Assembly (NCBI GenBank): GCA_903857795.1
Contig: CAIOGM010000126.1
Coordinates: forward strand, 1 to 38,027
Source of the DNA: an uncultured Geobacter sp.
GTDB lineage: Bacteria; Desulfobacterota; Desulfuromonadia; Geobacterales; CAIOGM01
DNA: 38,027 bases
Direction: 5' to 3'
Position 1 is the stretch's first letter, and each line of letters opens with the position of its first letter. Made by a program: the position numbers and the translations under genes. Below, in pieces: positions 16,334 to 24,045 of this stretch. A model generated the notes under the pieces. It had not been told where the DNA came from and did not search any database. It worked only from the letters and a program-made list of their open reading frames with translations.

Positions 16334-16969
16334 TCAGCGCCCCGTAAGCCAAGCCGTGACGATCCGGACGATGTGGGCGCTGATCTCGGCAACCGGCCGA
16401 TGGGCATCGACGATGATGAACCGCTCCGGCTCCTGGCGGGCCAGGGTGAGATAGCCGTCTCGAACCGCCTGGTGAAAGAGGAGGGACTCCCGCTCGAACC
16501 GCTCTTCCTTGGCGCCGATGGCGGCGTCGATCCGGGAGAGCGCCCGACCGAGTCCTATCTCCACCGGGCAGTCCATGAGAATGGTCAGGTCGGGGAAGAG
16601 GCCGCCGGTGGCGAGGCGGTTCAGCTCTCCGATGAGGAGCGGGTCGAGGCCGCGGCCGTACCCCTGGTAGGCCATGGTGGCGTCGGTGAAGCGGTCGCAG
16701 AGGACCACATCTCCCGCCGCCAGAGCGGGGTGTACCGTGTCGTTGAGATGCTGACTCCGGGCCGCGGCGTAGAGGAGGAGCTCCGTCAGCGGGGTCATGG
16801 CGCCATGGTCGGCGTCCAGGAGGATGGCGCGGATCCTGTCGCTGATGACGCAGCCGCCCGGTTCCCGGGTCAGGGTCACCCGGTGCCCCAGCCGGAGGAG
16901 TTCCGCGGCGAGGAGCTTCACCTGGGTGCTCTTGCCGCACCCCTCTATTCCTTCCATGGTGATGAACAT
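16334..16969 (-). CDS. tmk: Thymidylate kinase
   Basis: 211 residues from the ATG at 16969, giving 'MFITMEGIEGCGKSTQVKLL', the family N-terminus; the longer frame adds residues without homology. P-loop 'GIEGCGKST', the 'TREPGG' substrate loop, 'LLLYAAARSQHL', the 'LCDRFTDATMAYQGYGRG' DR-x motif (Phe where Tyr is usual) and 'LTILMDCPVEIGLGRA' identify it. It phosphorylates dTMP to dTDP using ATP. First gene of the tmk-holB-ricT-metG-yacG run; a predicted promoter lies about 65 bases upstream. Confidence 0.95.
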   Translation of the reverse strand: MFITMEGIEGCGKSTQVKLLAAELLRLGHRVTLTREPGGCVISDRIRAILLDADHGAMTPLTELLLYAAARSQHLNDTVHPALAAGDVVLCDRFTDATMAYQGYGRGLDPLLIGELNRLATGGLFPDLTILMDCPVEIGLGRALSRIDAAIGAKEERFERESLLFHQAVRDGYLTLARQEPERFIIVDAHRPVAEISAHIVRIVTAWLTGR

Positions 16970-17033
16970 GACGCCTGATCCTGGATACTGCATACCGGAA
17001 ATGTCCAGATTACCTATCGCGACAAAAAACGTA

Positions 17034-17062
17034 ACTATAAGAGAAAACGGCGGGAAACACAA
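17034..17062 (-). promoter_or_regulatory. Predicted sigma70 promoter of the tmk operon
   Basis: Minus strand: TTGTGT (17057-17062) then 17 bases then TATAGT (17034-17039, 5/6). It lies in the 113-base gap between the AsmA-like gene and tmk. No terminator hairpin for the upstream gene is visible in this gap, so read-through is also possible. Confidence 0.45.
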
Positions 17063-17082
17063 GGACAAGATGACCGGAAGAG

Positions 17083-20000
17083 CTACTTCCCCAGCATGAC
17101 CGCCCCCGTGTCGGTAAAGAGTTTTGCCGGGAGCTGGAAGAGCCTTTTGAAGATGTTGAGCACCCCGGTGGCCATGGATGAGACGGTTTTTACGGAGACC
17201 TGGGGATCGCCCAGGGCGCCGGTGATCTGGAAATAGGAGGTGATCCAGGAGTTGTCCTTGCCGGTAAGAATCCAGCCGACGATGGGGATCCGGTTGACGA
17301 CCTTGTCCACTGCCTGGAGCGGTTGGACCCCCACGATGATGTTGAGACTGTCCTTGGGGAGGTTCAGGCTCCCCACCGCCGAGATATTCATCGCCTCGCT
17401 CTTGACGTAGAGATCGGAGGTGGAGAAGAGACCGTCCTTGATCGCCACGCTGCCGGTGATGTCACTGAACGGCATCCCGCCGGAGGTCATCTCGGGGAGA
17501 TGCATCTTGAGCAGCTGTGAGACGTTGAGGATGGAGAAGATCTTGGCCAGAGAGGCGAAGCGTCTGATGGAGCCGCGCTCGATATGGAAGGAGAGCGAGC
17601 CGAGCAGGGAACTCTTGAGCTCTTCAGGGGTGCTGCCGCGGGCGCTCAGGTCCCCCTGGGCCGACATGGTCCCCCAAATCTCCTGCTTCTTCACCCCCAA
17701 AGACTTGAGGAGCCCCTGGGATGAGATCCGCCGCAGCTCATAATCCGCCTGATAGCGGGGTGTACCGCCCGTTGCCGTGTCGATCCGGACGTTGGCCGCG
17801 ATGCTCCCCCCCAGGGACTGAAATTCCAGGGGGTGAAGGTAGAGGATCCCCTCTTCGTAGCTGATGTCGCCGGTCAGCCGCTGGAAGGAGATCTCCTTGA
17901 ATGTCCCGGTATCGGCCTTCAGGGAGAGCTTGAGGGTCGGCTTTCCCACCTCGGCCGGCAACGGCCGTTCCGTTTCCAGTTGGGTCAGGGAGAGGAGCTC
18001 CTCCACCTCCAGGTGGGGAGAGGTTATCGTCAGATCGACGCGGGGACGGCGCGGGCCGGTAATGGTTCCGGTTGCGGCAATACGGCTGTTGTTGAGCTGG
18101 GCGGAAAAGGAGTTGATCCGCAGCGTCTCATCACTGACGGTAACGTTTCCCTGGACCCGGCTGGGACGAAACTCCCTGCCGCCCCCCTTGAGCCCCAGAT
18201 CGGCCGGATCCACCAGCGGCGACGAGAAGGCGATGCTCACCGTGGGATGACTGAACTCCCGGAGCGTCCCCTTGCAGTAGAGGGAGGTCGTCCCCAGTTT
18301 CGCCGAAACGAGGGAGGTCTCAAGGGACGATCCGCTGAAGGTCAGTGAGCCGTTGAGCTCCGTCAGCGGCTTCATCCCCTCCAGGGGGAGGAGCCCCCCT
18401 CCGGCAACGGTGACCGTTCCCGACAGCTCCGCTTTTTTGGCCGGATCCGCCGGCTGCGAGCCGTGGAGAGAGAGCTGGATGTTCCCCCGGGGTTTGTACC
18501 GGTCGATCCGGGGGGCCAGGGGAGGGAGGTCGGCCAGGGAAAACTGGTTGGTGGTGAGGCCGAAGCTGAACTTCTCGTCCCCCTCAAAGGGGATGAGCCC
18601 GGCTCCCTTGGCAATCAGGGGGGGGAGCCGGTACTGCAGCTCCTTGAGCTGGGCCCGGTCAGGGGTGAACTCCAGCCGAAAGGAGGCCGAGTTTGTCCGG
18701 CCGGCCGGTTTGGTCAGGATTTCGGGGAGGGTGTAGGCTGCAGGGGTCAGATCCCAGGCGCCGGAGAGGATGTAGTTCCTGGTTGGCCCCTCCCCGGAGA
18801 GATGCAGGGTGCTCGCGCCGCTCATCCTCACCGCTTTCCCGTTCCTGACCCTGGAGAGCCAGGCGACATCGGCGGGAGAGGGGGTCATGGTCATGGCGAA
18901 GGGGTAGAGGGTGGGGCTCTCCAGGGGGTAATCCTTGAGCGAGCCCTCCAGGGTGAAGGGGGATGCACCGAACCGTCCCGACATCTTCTTCAGGTTGAAA
19001 TCCTTGCCGGCAAGCTGCAGCTCTCCCTTGATCTCCGTGAAGAGCGGCACCCCCTCTCCCCAGTCGATGATCCCCTTTTCGATGGTTCCCCGGATCGCCA
19101 GGATGTTGTAGTTAGTCCCCTTCTCCATGGTGAGGATCTGGCTGATGGTGCCGTCCAGGGAGCCGTCGATGATCCGGATGAGCCCCCCCTTGATCTTCTG
19201 CTCGATGAATTCCGACGGTTCCCGGACGATGACCCCGTAGGGGATGTAGCGGGAAAACTCCTCCAGCCGAATGGGGGTCGAGGTGGCCTTGGCCACGATC
19301 CGGGGATCGCCGGTGGTGAGGCCGCGGATGGCGCAGCTCCCCTTGATCCTGACTCCGTCAACGAGGGCGTCGATGCTCTTGACGTTCACCTCGTTGGGGG
19401 TCAGCTCCAGGGTGTAGGTGGCGGAAAGCGCCTTTGGCCCCAGGATCGCGTGGAAGATCGGCTGGTAGTCGAACCGGCCGCCGCTGATCTGCAACGCTCC
19501 CCTGGCGGCGAACCGCCGGAGCTCCCCCTTCACGCTGCTGGTGGTGGTGACTCTCCCCTCGATCTTCTTGAACGGAACCTGATCGCGGTAGTAGGGCCAG
19601 AAGGGGGCGGCGTCGAGCCCGCGGGTGGCGATTTCCAGATCCAGTTCGGAATGGTCGAGGGTCGTCTTGGCCGGCGCCAGGCGGAGCTGTCCCGTGACGG
19701 CGAAGCTGCCGAAGGAGTGCTCACCATCCCCCACCCCCGCGGAGAAGGAGACGCTCCCCTTCTTCCCCCGGGCCATCCGGCCGAGGACGAGATCCATTCC
19801 GGAGAGCTGCAGCCGGACCCCTTCCGGCGCCGCCTTCAGGTCGTTGAGGGTGATGGTCCCGTTGTGAATCCGGATTCCCCGGATCTGGAGAGAGAGAGAC
19901 GCTGGTTGTTGCTCCAGCAGATCGGAGATGGAGAATGCGCCGTCCCGGTTCCGGGTGATGCCGGCGCGGGGAGCGTCCAAGTCGAGCTGCCGGATGATGA

Positions 20001-20307
20001 GCTGCTTTTCCAGGAGCGGCAGGAGGGCGATGCGCAGAGTCAGCCGGTCGGCGCGAAGGAACTCGCCGATGCCATCCCTTTCGGTGATGGTGATATCGGT
20101 GAAGGTGAAGGAGGGGCCGTAGCGGAGCGTAAAGGCGCCGGTCCGGTAGGAGACCTTCCGATGCAGGGCGGAGCTCACCTCGGCGAGGAGCCGGTCCCGG
20201 TGGCTCTCCAGCCGGAGATACTGTTCCACGTAGAGGGCCATCCCCCCCAGGAGGAGCAGGAACGCAAAGAAGAGCGCGAGAATCCGTCTGCCGGTGAAGA
20301 GTCTCAT
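17083..20307 (-). CDS. Large AsmA-family/DUF748-like inner-membrane-anchored protein
   Basis: 1074 residues from the ATG at 20307, where the protein begins 'MRLFTGRRILALFFAFLLLL' with one N-terminal membrane anchor (about residues 8-30). The rest is a long beta-rich periplasmic region. The N-terminal AsmA-type segment ('FTDITITERDGIGEFLRADRLTLRIALLPLL', quoted in part) is followed by repeated 'G-x-L/I' strands typical of AsmA/TamB/YhdP bridge proteins. The AsmA C-terminal region follows ('GSLNLPKDSLNIIVGVQPLQ' and a closing 'YFQITGALGDPQVSV'). Such proteins are thought to conduct phospholipids between inner and outer membrane; the role here is inferred from the family. Upstream of tmk on the same strand. 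The ribosome-binding site is weak. Confidence 0.82.
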   Translation of the reverse strand: MRLFTGRRILALFFAFLLLLGGMALYVEQYLRLESHRDRLLAEVSSALHRKVSYRTGAFTLRYGPSFTFTDITITERDGIGEFLRADRLTLRIALLPLLEKQLIIRQLDLDAPRAGITRNRDGAFSISDLLEQQPASLSLQIRGIRIHNGTITLNDLKAAPEGVRLQLSGMDLVLGRMARGKKGSVSFSAGVGDGEHSFGSFAVTGQLRLAPAKTTLDHSELDLEIATRGLDAAPFWPYYRDQVPFKKIEGRVTTTSSVKGELRRFAARGALQISGGRFDYQPIFHAILGPKALSATYTLELTPNEVNVKSIDALVDGVRIKGSCAIRGLTTGDPRIVAKATSTPIRLEEFSRYIPYGVIVREPSEFIEQKIKGGLIRIIDGSLDGTISQILTMEKGTNYNILAIRGTIEKGIIDWGEGVPLFTEIKGELQLAGKDFNLKKMSGRFGASPFTLEGSLKDYPLESPTLYPFAMTMTPSPADVAWLSRVRNGKAVRMSGASTLHLSGEGPTRNYILSGAWDLTPAAYTLPEILTKPAGRTNSASFRLEFTPDRAQLKELQYRLPPLIAKGAGLIPFEGDEKFSFGLTTNQFSLADLPPLAPRIDRYKPRGNIQLSLHGSQPADPAKKAELSGTVTVAGGGLLPLEGMKPLTELNGSLTFSGSSLETSLVSAKLGTTSLYCKGTLREFSHPTVSIAFSSPLVDPADLGLKGGGREFRPSRVQGNVTVSDETLRINSFSAQLNNSRIAATGTITGPRRPRVDLTITSPHLEVEELLSLTQLETERPLPAEVGKPTLKLSLKADTGTFKEISFQRLTGDISYEEGILYLHPLEFQSLGGSIAANVRIDTATGGTPRYQADYELRRISSQGLLKSLGVKKQEIWGTMSAQGDLSARGSTPEELKSSLLGSLSFHIERGSIRRFASLAKIFSILNVSQLLKMHLPEMTSGGMPFSDITGSVAIKDGLFSTSDLYVKSEAMNISAVGSLNLPKDSLNIIVGVQPLQAVDKVVNRIPIVGWILTGKDNSWITSYFQITGALGDPQVSVKTVSSMATGVLNIFKRLFQLPAKLFTDTGAVMLGK

Positions 20308-20412
20308 GGGTGAGCGGGATTTCCCTGGACAAAGGGGGTGATGGGGGTGAAAGATCCGACCGGGGAGAGGGGACGCAGTGGGGAGGAGAGAGGAGCGACG
20401 ATCATGGGGCGG

Positions 20413-20441
20413 AGTATACCGGTTACCGGCGAAAGGTGCAA
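20413..20441 (-). promoter_or_regulatory. Possible promoter of the AsmA-like gene
   Basis: Minus strand: TTGCAC (20436-20441), 17 bases, TATACT (20413-20418, 5/6). The spacer contains CCGG-TTA-CCGG. About 106 bases before the gene. The rest of 20308-20776 holds an inverted-repeat element and no gene I can support. Confidence 0.35.
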
Positions 20442-20601
20442 GCGAGACCTGCCGCCGGCCGGCCGCCGAGCTGTTATCGGTTGCAATGGGGCGAGGAATG
20501 GCATATTTTTCCGAGAACTCAATCCAGCCCCTATGACCCAAGGGATGGGTCTAACGAGAGCAGAGTGCTGATCGGATAAACCTGAAAACGGCAGTTCGAA
20601 T

Positions 20602-20737
20602 AACACGGAGCAACGGAGCGACTGAGAAATCAGGACCTTACTTTGAGAGAGTGATTCTTCAATAAGGTGAGCCATTGAGATTGTTTAATTGATGAAGTTG
20701 GGACGGATTTCACTCCGTTGCTCAGTTGCTCCGTGTT
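20602..20737. repeat. Inverted repeat with ACGGAGCAAC arms
   Basis: A 13-bp perfect inverted repeat, AACACGGAGCAAC (20602-20614) and its complement (20725-20737), extended by imperfect pairing of ACGGAG/CTCCGT units just inside. The central 110 bases show no gene. Its right arm lies about 40 bases before the amidotransferase start. The unit CACGGAG is shared with the element at 12479-12642, and the layout (short direct repeats at both ends in opposite orientation) is the same. Confidence 0.8.
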
Positions 20738-20776
20738 TAAATTCTTTTTTATAGATAACGAGAAGAGGAGGTCTTC

Positions 20777-21502
20777 ATGTCATCGTCAACCGCTGCCGCC
20801 CCGTTTTTAAAGAGTTCCGGGAGGCCCCTGTTCATCATACAAAACGATTCACGGGTCCCCGCCGGGCTCATCCCCGAGCAGCTTGCCCGGCATCGGCTCC
20901 CCTTCCGTCTGCTCCGCCCCGCAGACGGGGAGCCGCTGCCGGCGGTGGAGGAGGCCGCCGGGGTGATCGTCCTGGGGGGGGTGATGGGGGCCGCGGAGGA
21001 AGAGAGGTACCCCTATCTCCGGGAGGTCAAGAGGCTCATGGGGGAGTGCGTCGCCGGAGAGCTTCCGCTTTTTGGCATCTGTCTCGGGGGGCAGCTCCTC
21101 TCCCAGGTCCTGGGGTTGCCGGTCCTCTCCGGAACCCGCGGAGAGAAAGGGCTCTGCCGGGTCAGCCTGACCCCGGAAGGGGCGCGGGATCCGCTCTTCC
21201 GGGGGATTGCCCGGGAATTCAGCACCTTCCAGTGGCATGACGACAGCTTCGACCTCCCCGAGGGGTGTCGGCTCCTCGCCTCGTCGCCCCGCTGCCCCCA
21301 GCAGGCCATCCGTTTCGGCGCCGCGGCGTACGGGGTGCAGTTTCATCCGGAGGTGACGGGAGAGATCGTTGCCTCATGGAGTGGCGAGGGGGATGGAGAG
21401 CCCGGTTTTGCCGCCGACTTCCGGCGGGCCGAAGAGGAGTGCCGCGCCGGCGCCCGGATTCTCCTGGACAATTTCTTCCGGATCGCCGCGCTGATCCCGT
21501 AA
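20777..21502 (+). CDS. Class I glutamine amidotransferase (GMP synthase-like domain)
   Basis: 241 residues, with a strong GAGGAGG ribosome-binding site 7 bases before the ATG. The triad of class I amidotransferases is visible: nucleophile Cys102 in 'LFGICLGGQLLSQ', His190 and Glu192 in 'GVQFHPEVT'. Also 'VIVLGGVMGAAEEERYPYL', resembling stand-alone GuaA-like amidotransferases. It should release ammonia from glutamine or act as a related gamma-glutamyl hydrolase; the acceptor substrate is unknown and no synthetase partner is adjacent. Directly downstream is a truncated unrelated gene, so the natural neighbour may have been lost. Confidence 0.88.
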   Translation: MSSSTAAAPFLKSSGRPLFIIQNDSRVPAGLIPEQLARHRLPFRLLRPADGEPLPAVEEAAGVIVLGGVMGAAEEERYPYLREVKRLMGECVAGELPLFGICLGGQLLSQVLGLPVLSGTRGEKGLCRVSLTPEGARDPLFRGIAREFSTFQWHDDSFDLPEGCRLLASSPRCPQQAIRFGAAAYGVQFHPEVTGEIVASWSGEGDGEPGFAADFRRAEEECRAGARILLDNFFRIAALIP

Positions 21503-21745
21503 CGTATAAAGGACCTGGAGCTCTGGCTGGAGGGGTTGGCCCCGGAGAAGCCGCACTCCCGCTACAGGCATAACAGCTACGAGGACAATGCCGATGCCCA
21601 CCTGAAGCGGATCATCATGGGGCGGGAGGTGGTGGTGGCGGTAACCGCCGGGAAGCTCGATCTCGGGCCGTGGGAGCAGCTGTTTTACGGGGAGTTCGAC
21701 GGGAAGCGGAAGAAAAGGGTTTTGGTGAAGATCATCGGCGAGTGA
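21503..21745 (+). pseudogene. 5'-truncated YjbQ/UPF0047 family gene
   Basis: Immediately after the amidotransferase stop, a frame reads '[20 protein letters not shown]', then '[20 protein letters not shown]', and ends '[20 protein letters not shown]' plus 'RVLVKIIGE'. This is the C-terminal half of the YjbQ/UPF0047 family (thiamine-phosphate-synthase-like fold, usually about 135-140 residues), including the conserved 'NADAHLKR' and 'GPWEQ-x-F-x-GEFDG' motifs. The first 55 or so residues are absent, no ATG precedes the homology, and the first possible start is a TTG inside it (21536). I read it as the remnant left by a deletion that joined it to the amidotransferase gene. Confidence 0.82.
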
Positions 21746-21780
21746 CTTAGGGCATCGGAACCTGTGCTACAAGGAGAGTC

Positions 21781-23904
21781 ATGCTGGAGAATATGCAGAT
21801 AGGGGTGCGGTTGCGCCTGGGGGCCGGGGTTTTCCTGCTGCTGCTATTGGTCGTGGGGCTCTCTGCCTTGGTGGGGATACGGCTTATTCATGACGAGGTG
21901 GATACCCTGCTCCTGGACCGATGGCCCAAGAGCGTGCTCATCGGCGAGATCCGCAATCAGGTCAATGTGGAGAGCATCGCCCTGAGCACCCTGCTGCTTA
22001 CCGGCGATCCGACTGTCCGGAGGGTGGAGCTGGAACGGATCACCGAGACACGGGAGTACATCACCAAACTCCTGGAGATGCTGGAGAGCCGGGTGAAGAG
22101 CGACATCGGGCGTGCTCTCCTCAAAAATGTAGAGCTGCTGCGGGCCGGGTATCTGGAGCAGCAGCGGGTCAGCCTGGAGCTGCTCCGGGGCGGCGCCAGG
22201 GAGGAGGCCACGGCCCAGATGCTGGGGAAATTGCAGCAGGCAAAGCGGGAGTACACCGCCGCCATCACCGCCATGGTGCTATTTCAGAACGCCGAAGTGG
22301 AACAGCATGGTGTCCATGCCAGTGACATCGTTGAACTCTCCCTGCTGCTGATCCCGGCGCTGCTGGTCGCTGCGGCCATCCTCCTCATCTTCGTCACCAG
22401 GAGCATCAGTAGCAGCATCACCCGGCCGGTAAACGCCTGCGTGGCGGCCGCCGATCGGATCGCCGCCGGAGATTTCACGGTCATCCTGGACAGCACGGCG
22501 CGTGACGAGACCGGTCGGCTGCAACATGCCATGAGGCAGATGGTCGACTCCATCCAGGGGGTCGTCAACGACACCAGGCTGCTCACCCGGGCGGCGATTG
22601 CGGGAGAGTTGGCCACCCGGGCTGATCCTGCACGGCACCAGGGGGAATTCCGGCTGGTGGTGATCGGGATCAACGAAACTCTGGATGCGGTCATCGGCCC
22701 GCTGAACGTGGCCGCCGAGTATGTGGAGCGGATCGCCATAGGGAACATCCCCCCCAGGATCATCGACAGCTATCGCGGCGATTTTCTGGAGATCAAGAAC
22801 AACATCAACCGTTGTATCGACATCATGACCAACCTCCTCACCGAGACCCTCAGGGTGATCGAGGCGGCGGCCGCCGACAACTTGGATGAACGGGCCAATG
22901 CCGAACTCTTCAGCGGCGACTGGCGGAGACTGGTCGAAAAAGTCAACAAGATCATCACCACCATCGTCACGCCGTTGAAGCAGGCGACCAGCCAACTGAA
23001 GGTAGAGGTTGACGAGCGCCGCAAGGTCCAGGAGTTGCTCGAAGCGCTGAACCGCGAGCTTGAGACGAGGGTAGCCGTAGAGGTGGCCCGAAACCGGGAA
23101 AAAGAGCGGGCGCTCATGCAGAACGAAAAGATGGCCACCCTCGGACAGCTGGCAGCCGGCGTCGCCCATGAGATCAACAACCCCATGGGATACATCACCA
23201 GCAACCTGCAGATACTGCAGGACTACTTCGAGAAGGTCCGTCGGTTCGACACTCTCCGCCAGGAGCGGTGCTCAGCGGCGCCGACCTGCGCGATCAGGGA
23301 GGTCGTCAACGACAGCAGAGACGCGCTGGAGATAGAGTACATCATGCAGGACGTGGGCAACCTGATCAGCGAATCGCTGGACGGGGCGAACCGGGTAGCG
23401 AAGATCGTCTCTGATCTGAAGAGCTTTTCCCGGATGGACGCGGTGGAGCGGGAGCCGGTGGCGCTGCACCGCTGCTTGGAGCGCGCCCTGACCATCGTGT
23501 ACAATGAACTGAAGTATGTGGCCACCGTCCGGGACGACTGCACTCCGGTGCCGGAGATCCTCTGTCACAGCGGTCAACTGAACCAGGTATTCGTGAATCT
23601 GCTGGTCAATGCCGGCCAGGCCATCACGGCGCGGGGGGAGATCGTCGTTAGCAGCTGGTATGACGATCTGTTCGTCTATGCCTCGATCCGGGATACCGGT
23701 TCCGGCATGCCGGAGGAGGTGCGGGAGCGGATCTTCGACCCCTTCTTCACCACCAAGGCGGAGGACAAGGGAACCGGGCTGGGCTTAAGCATCTCCCAGG
23801 AGATCATCCGTAACCACGGTGGGGAGATCACGGTGGAGAGCGCCGTCGGCAGGGGAACCACGTTTACGGTCAGACTCCCGCTGACGGCGGAACTTCTCAT
23901 GTAA
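21781..23904 (+). CDS. Membrane sensor histidine kinase (4-helix sensor, HAMP, HisKA, HATPase)
   Basis: 707 residues. TM1 is about 11-33 ('GVFLLLLLVVGLSALVGI'). A helical periplasmic region of about 150 residues resembles the 4HB_MCP sensor of chemoreceptors, and TM2 is about 183-206 ('LSLLLIPALLVAAAILLIFV'). A HAMP domain ('RPVNACVAAADRIAAGDFTV') follows, then two further HAMP-like or poly-HAMP segments up to about 420 and a coiled coil. The H box has His463 ('GVAHEINNPMGY'), the N box is 'VFVNLLVNAGQAI', and the G boxes are 'DTGSGMPEEVRERIFDPFF' and 'GTGLGLSI'. It autophosphorylates in response to an unknown external signal. No receiver is fused; the hybrid kinase begins 141 bases downstream. 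The kinase core is close to that encoded at 1727-3022. Confidence 0.92.
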   Translation: MLENMQIGVRLRLGAGVFLLLLLVVGLSALVGIRLIHDEVDTLLLDRWPKSVLIGEIRNQVNVESIALSTLLLTGDPTVRRVELERITETREYITKLLEMLESRVKSDIGRALLKNVELLRAGYLEQQRVSLELLRGGAREEATAQMLGKLQQAKREYTAAITAMVLFQNAEVEQHGVHASDIVELSLLLIPALLVAAAILLIFVTRSISSSITRPVNACVAAADRIAAGDFTVILDSTARDETGRLQHAMRQMVDSIQGVVNDTRLLTRAAIAGELATRADPARHQGEFRLVVIGINETLDAVIGPLNVAAEYVERIAIGNIPPRIIDSYRGDFLEIKNNINRCIDIMTNLLTETLRVIEAAAADNLDERANAELFSGDWRRLVEKVNKIITTIVTPLKQATSQLKVEVDERRKVQELLEALNRELETRVAVEVARNREKERALMQNEKMATLGQLAAGVAHEINNPMGYITSNLQILQDYFEKVRRFDTLRQERCSAAPTCAIREVVNDSRDALEIEYIMQDVGNLISESLDGANRVAKIVSDLKSFSRMDAVEREPVALHRCLERALTIVYNELKYVATVRDDCTPVPEILCHSGQLNQVFVNLLVNAGQAITARGEIVVSSWYDDLFVYASIRDTGSGMPEEVRERIFDPFFTTKAEDKGTGLGLSISQEIIRNHGGEITVESAVGRGTTFTVRLPLTAELLM

Positions 23905-23909
23905 TCGCA

Positions 23910-23928
23910 TATAATTGGGCCAATTTAT
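23910..23928. promoter_or_regulatory. TATAAT overlapping a short palindrome
   Basis: In the 141-base gap between two kinase genes, TATAAT (23910-23915) overlaps the palindrome AATTGG-G-CCAATT (23913-23925), followed by TTATT. No good -35 is at the right distance, so it may be a weak terminator or an operator rather than a promoter. The remainder of the gap shows nothing. Confidence 0.3.
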
Positions 23929-24045
23929 TGCGGATTAAATTGAATGATGCTATCGTGGCCTCCGTTTACTCCCGTCTTCTCACGAAGAAGGGGAACTTTT
24001 CTGATTTTCCAATCACTCCATCGACAATCGCCCTGGTGAACGAGT

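Noticed and set aside
18463-20313. 616-residue plus-strand frame opposite the AsmA-like gene
   Set aside because: Gly/Glu/Asp/Val-rich composition with no domain; it is the GC-rich complement of a well-supported gene.
20304-20675. 123-residue minus-strand frame upstream of the AsmA-like gene
   Set aside because: It runs through the inverted repeat, has no ribosome-binding site and no recognisable sequence.
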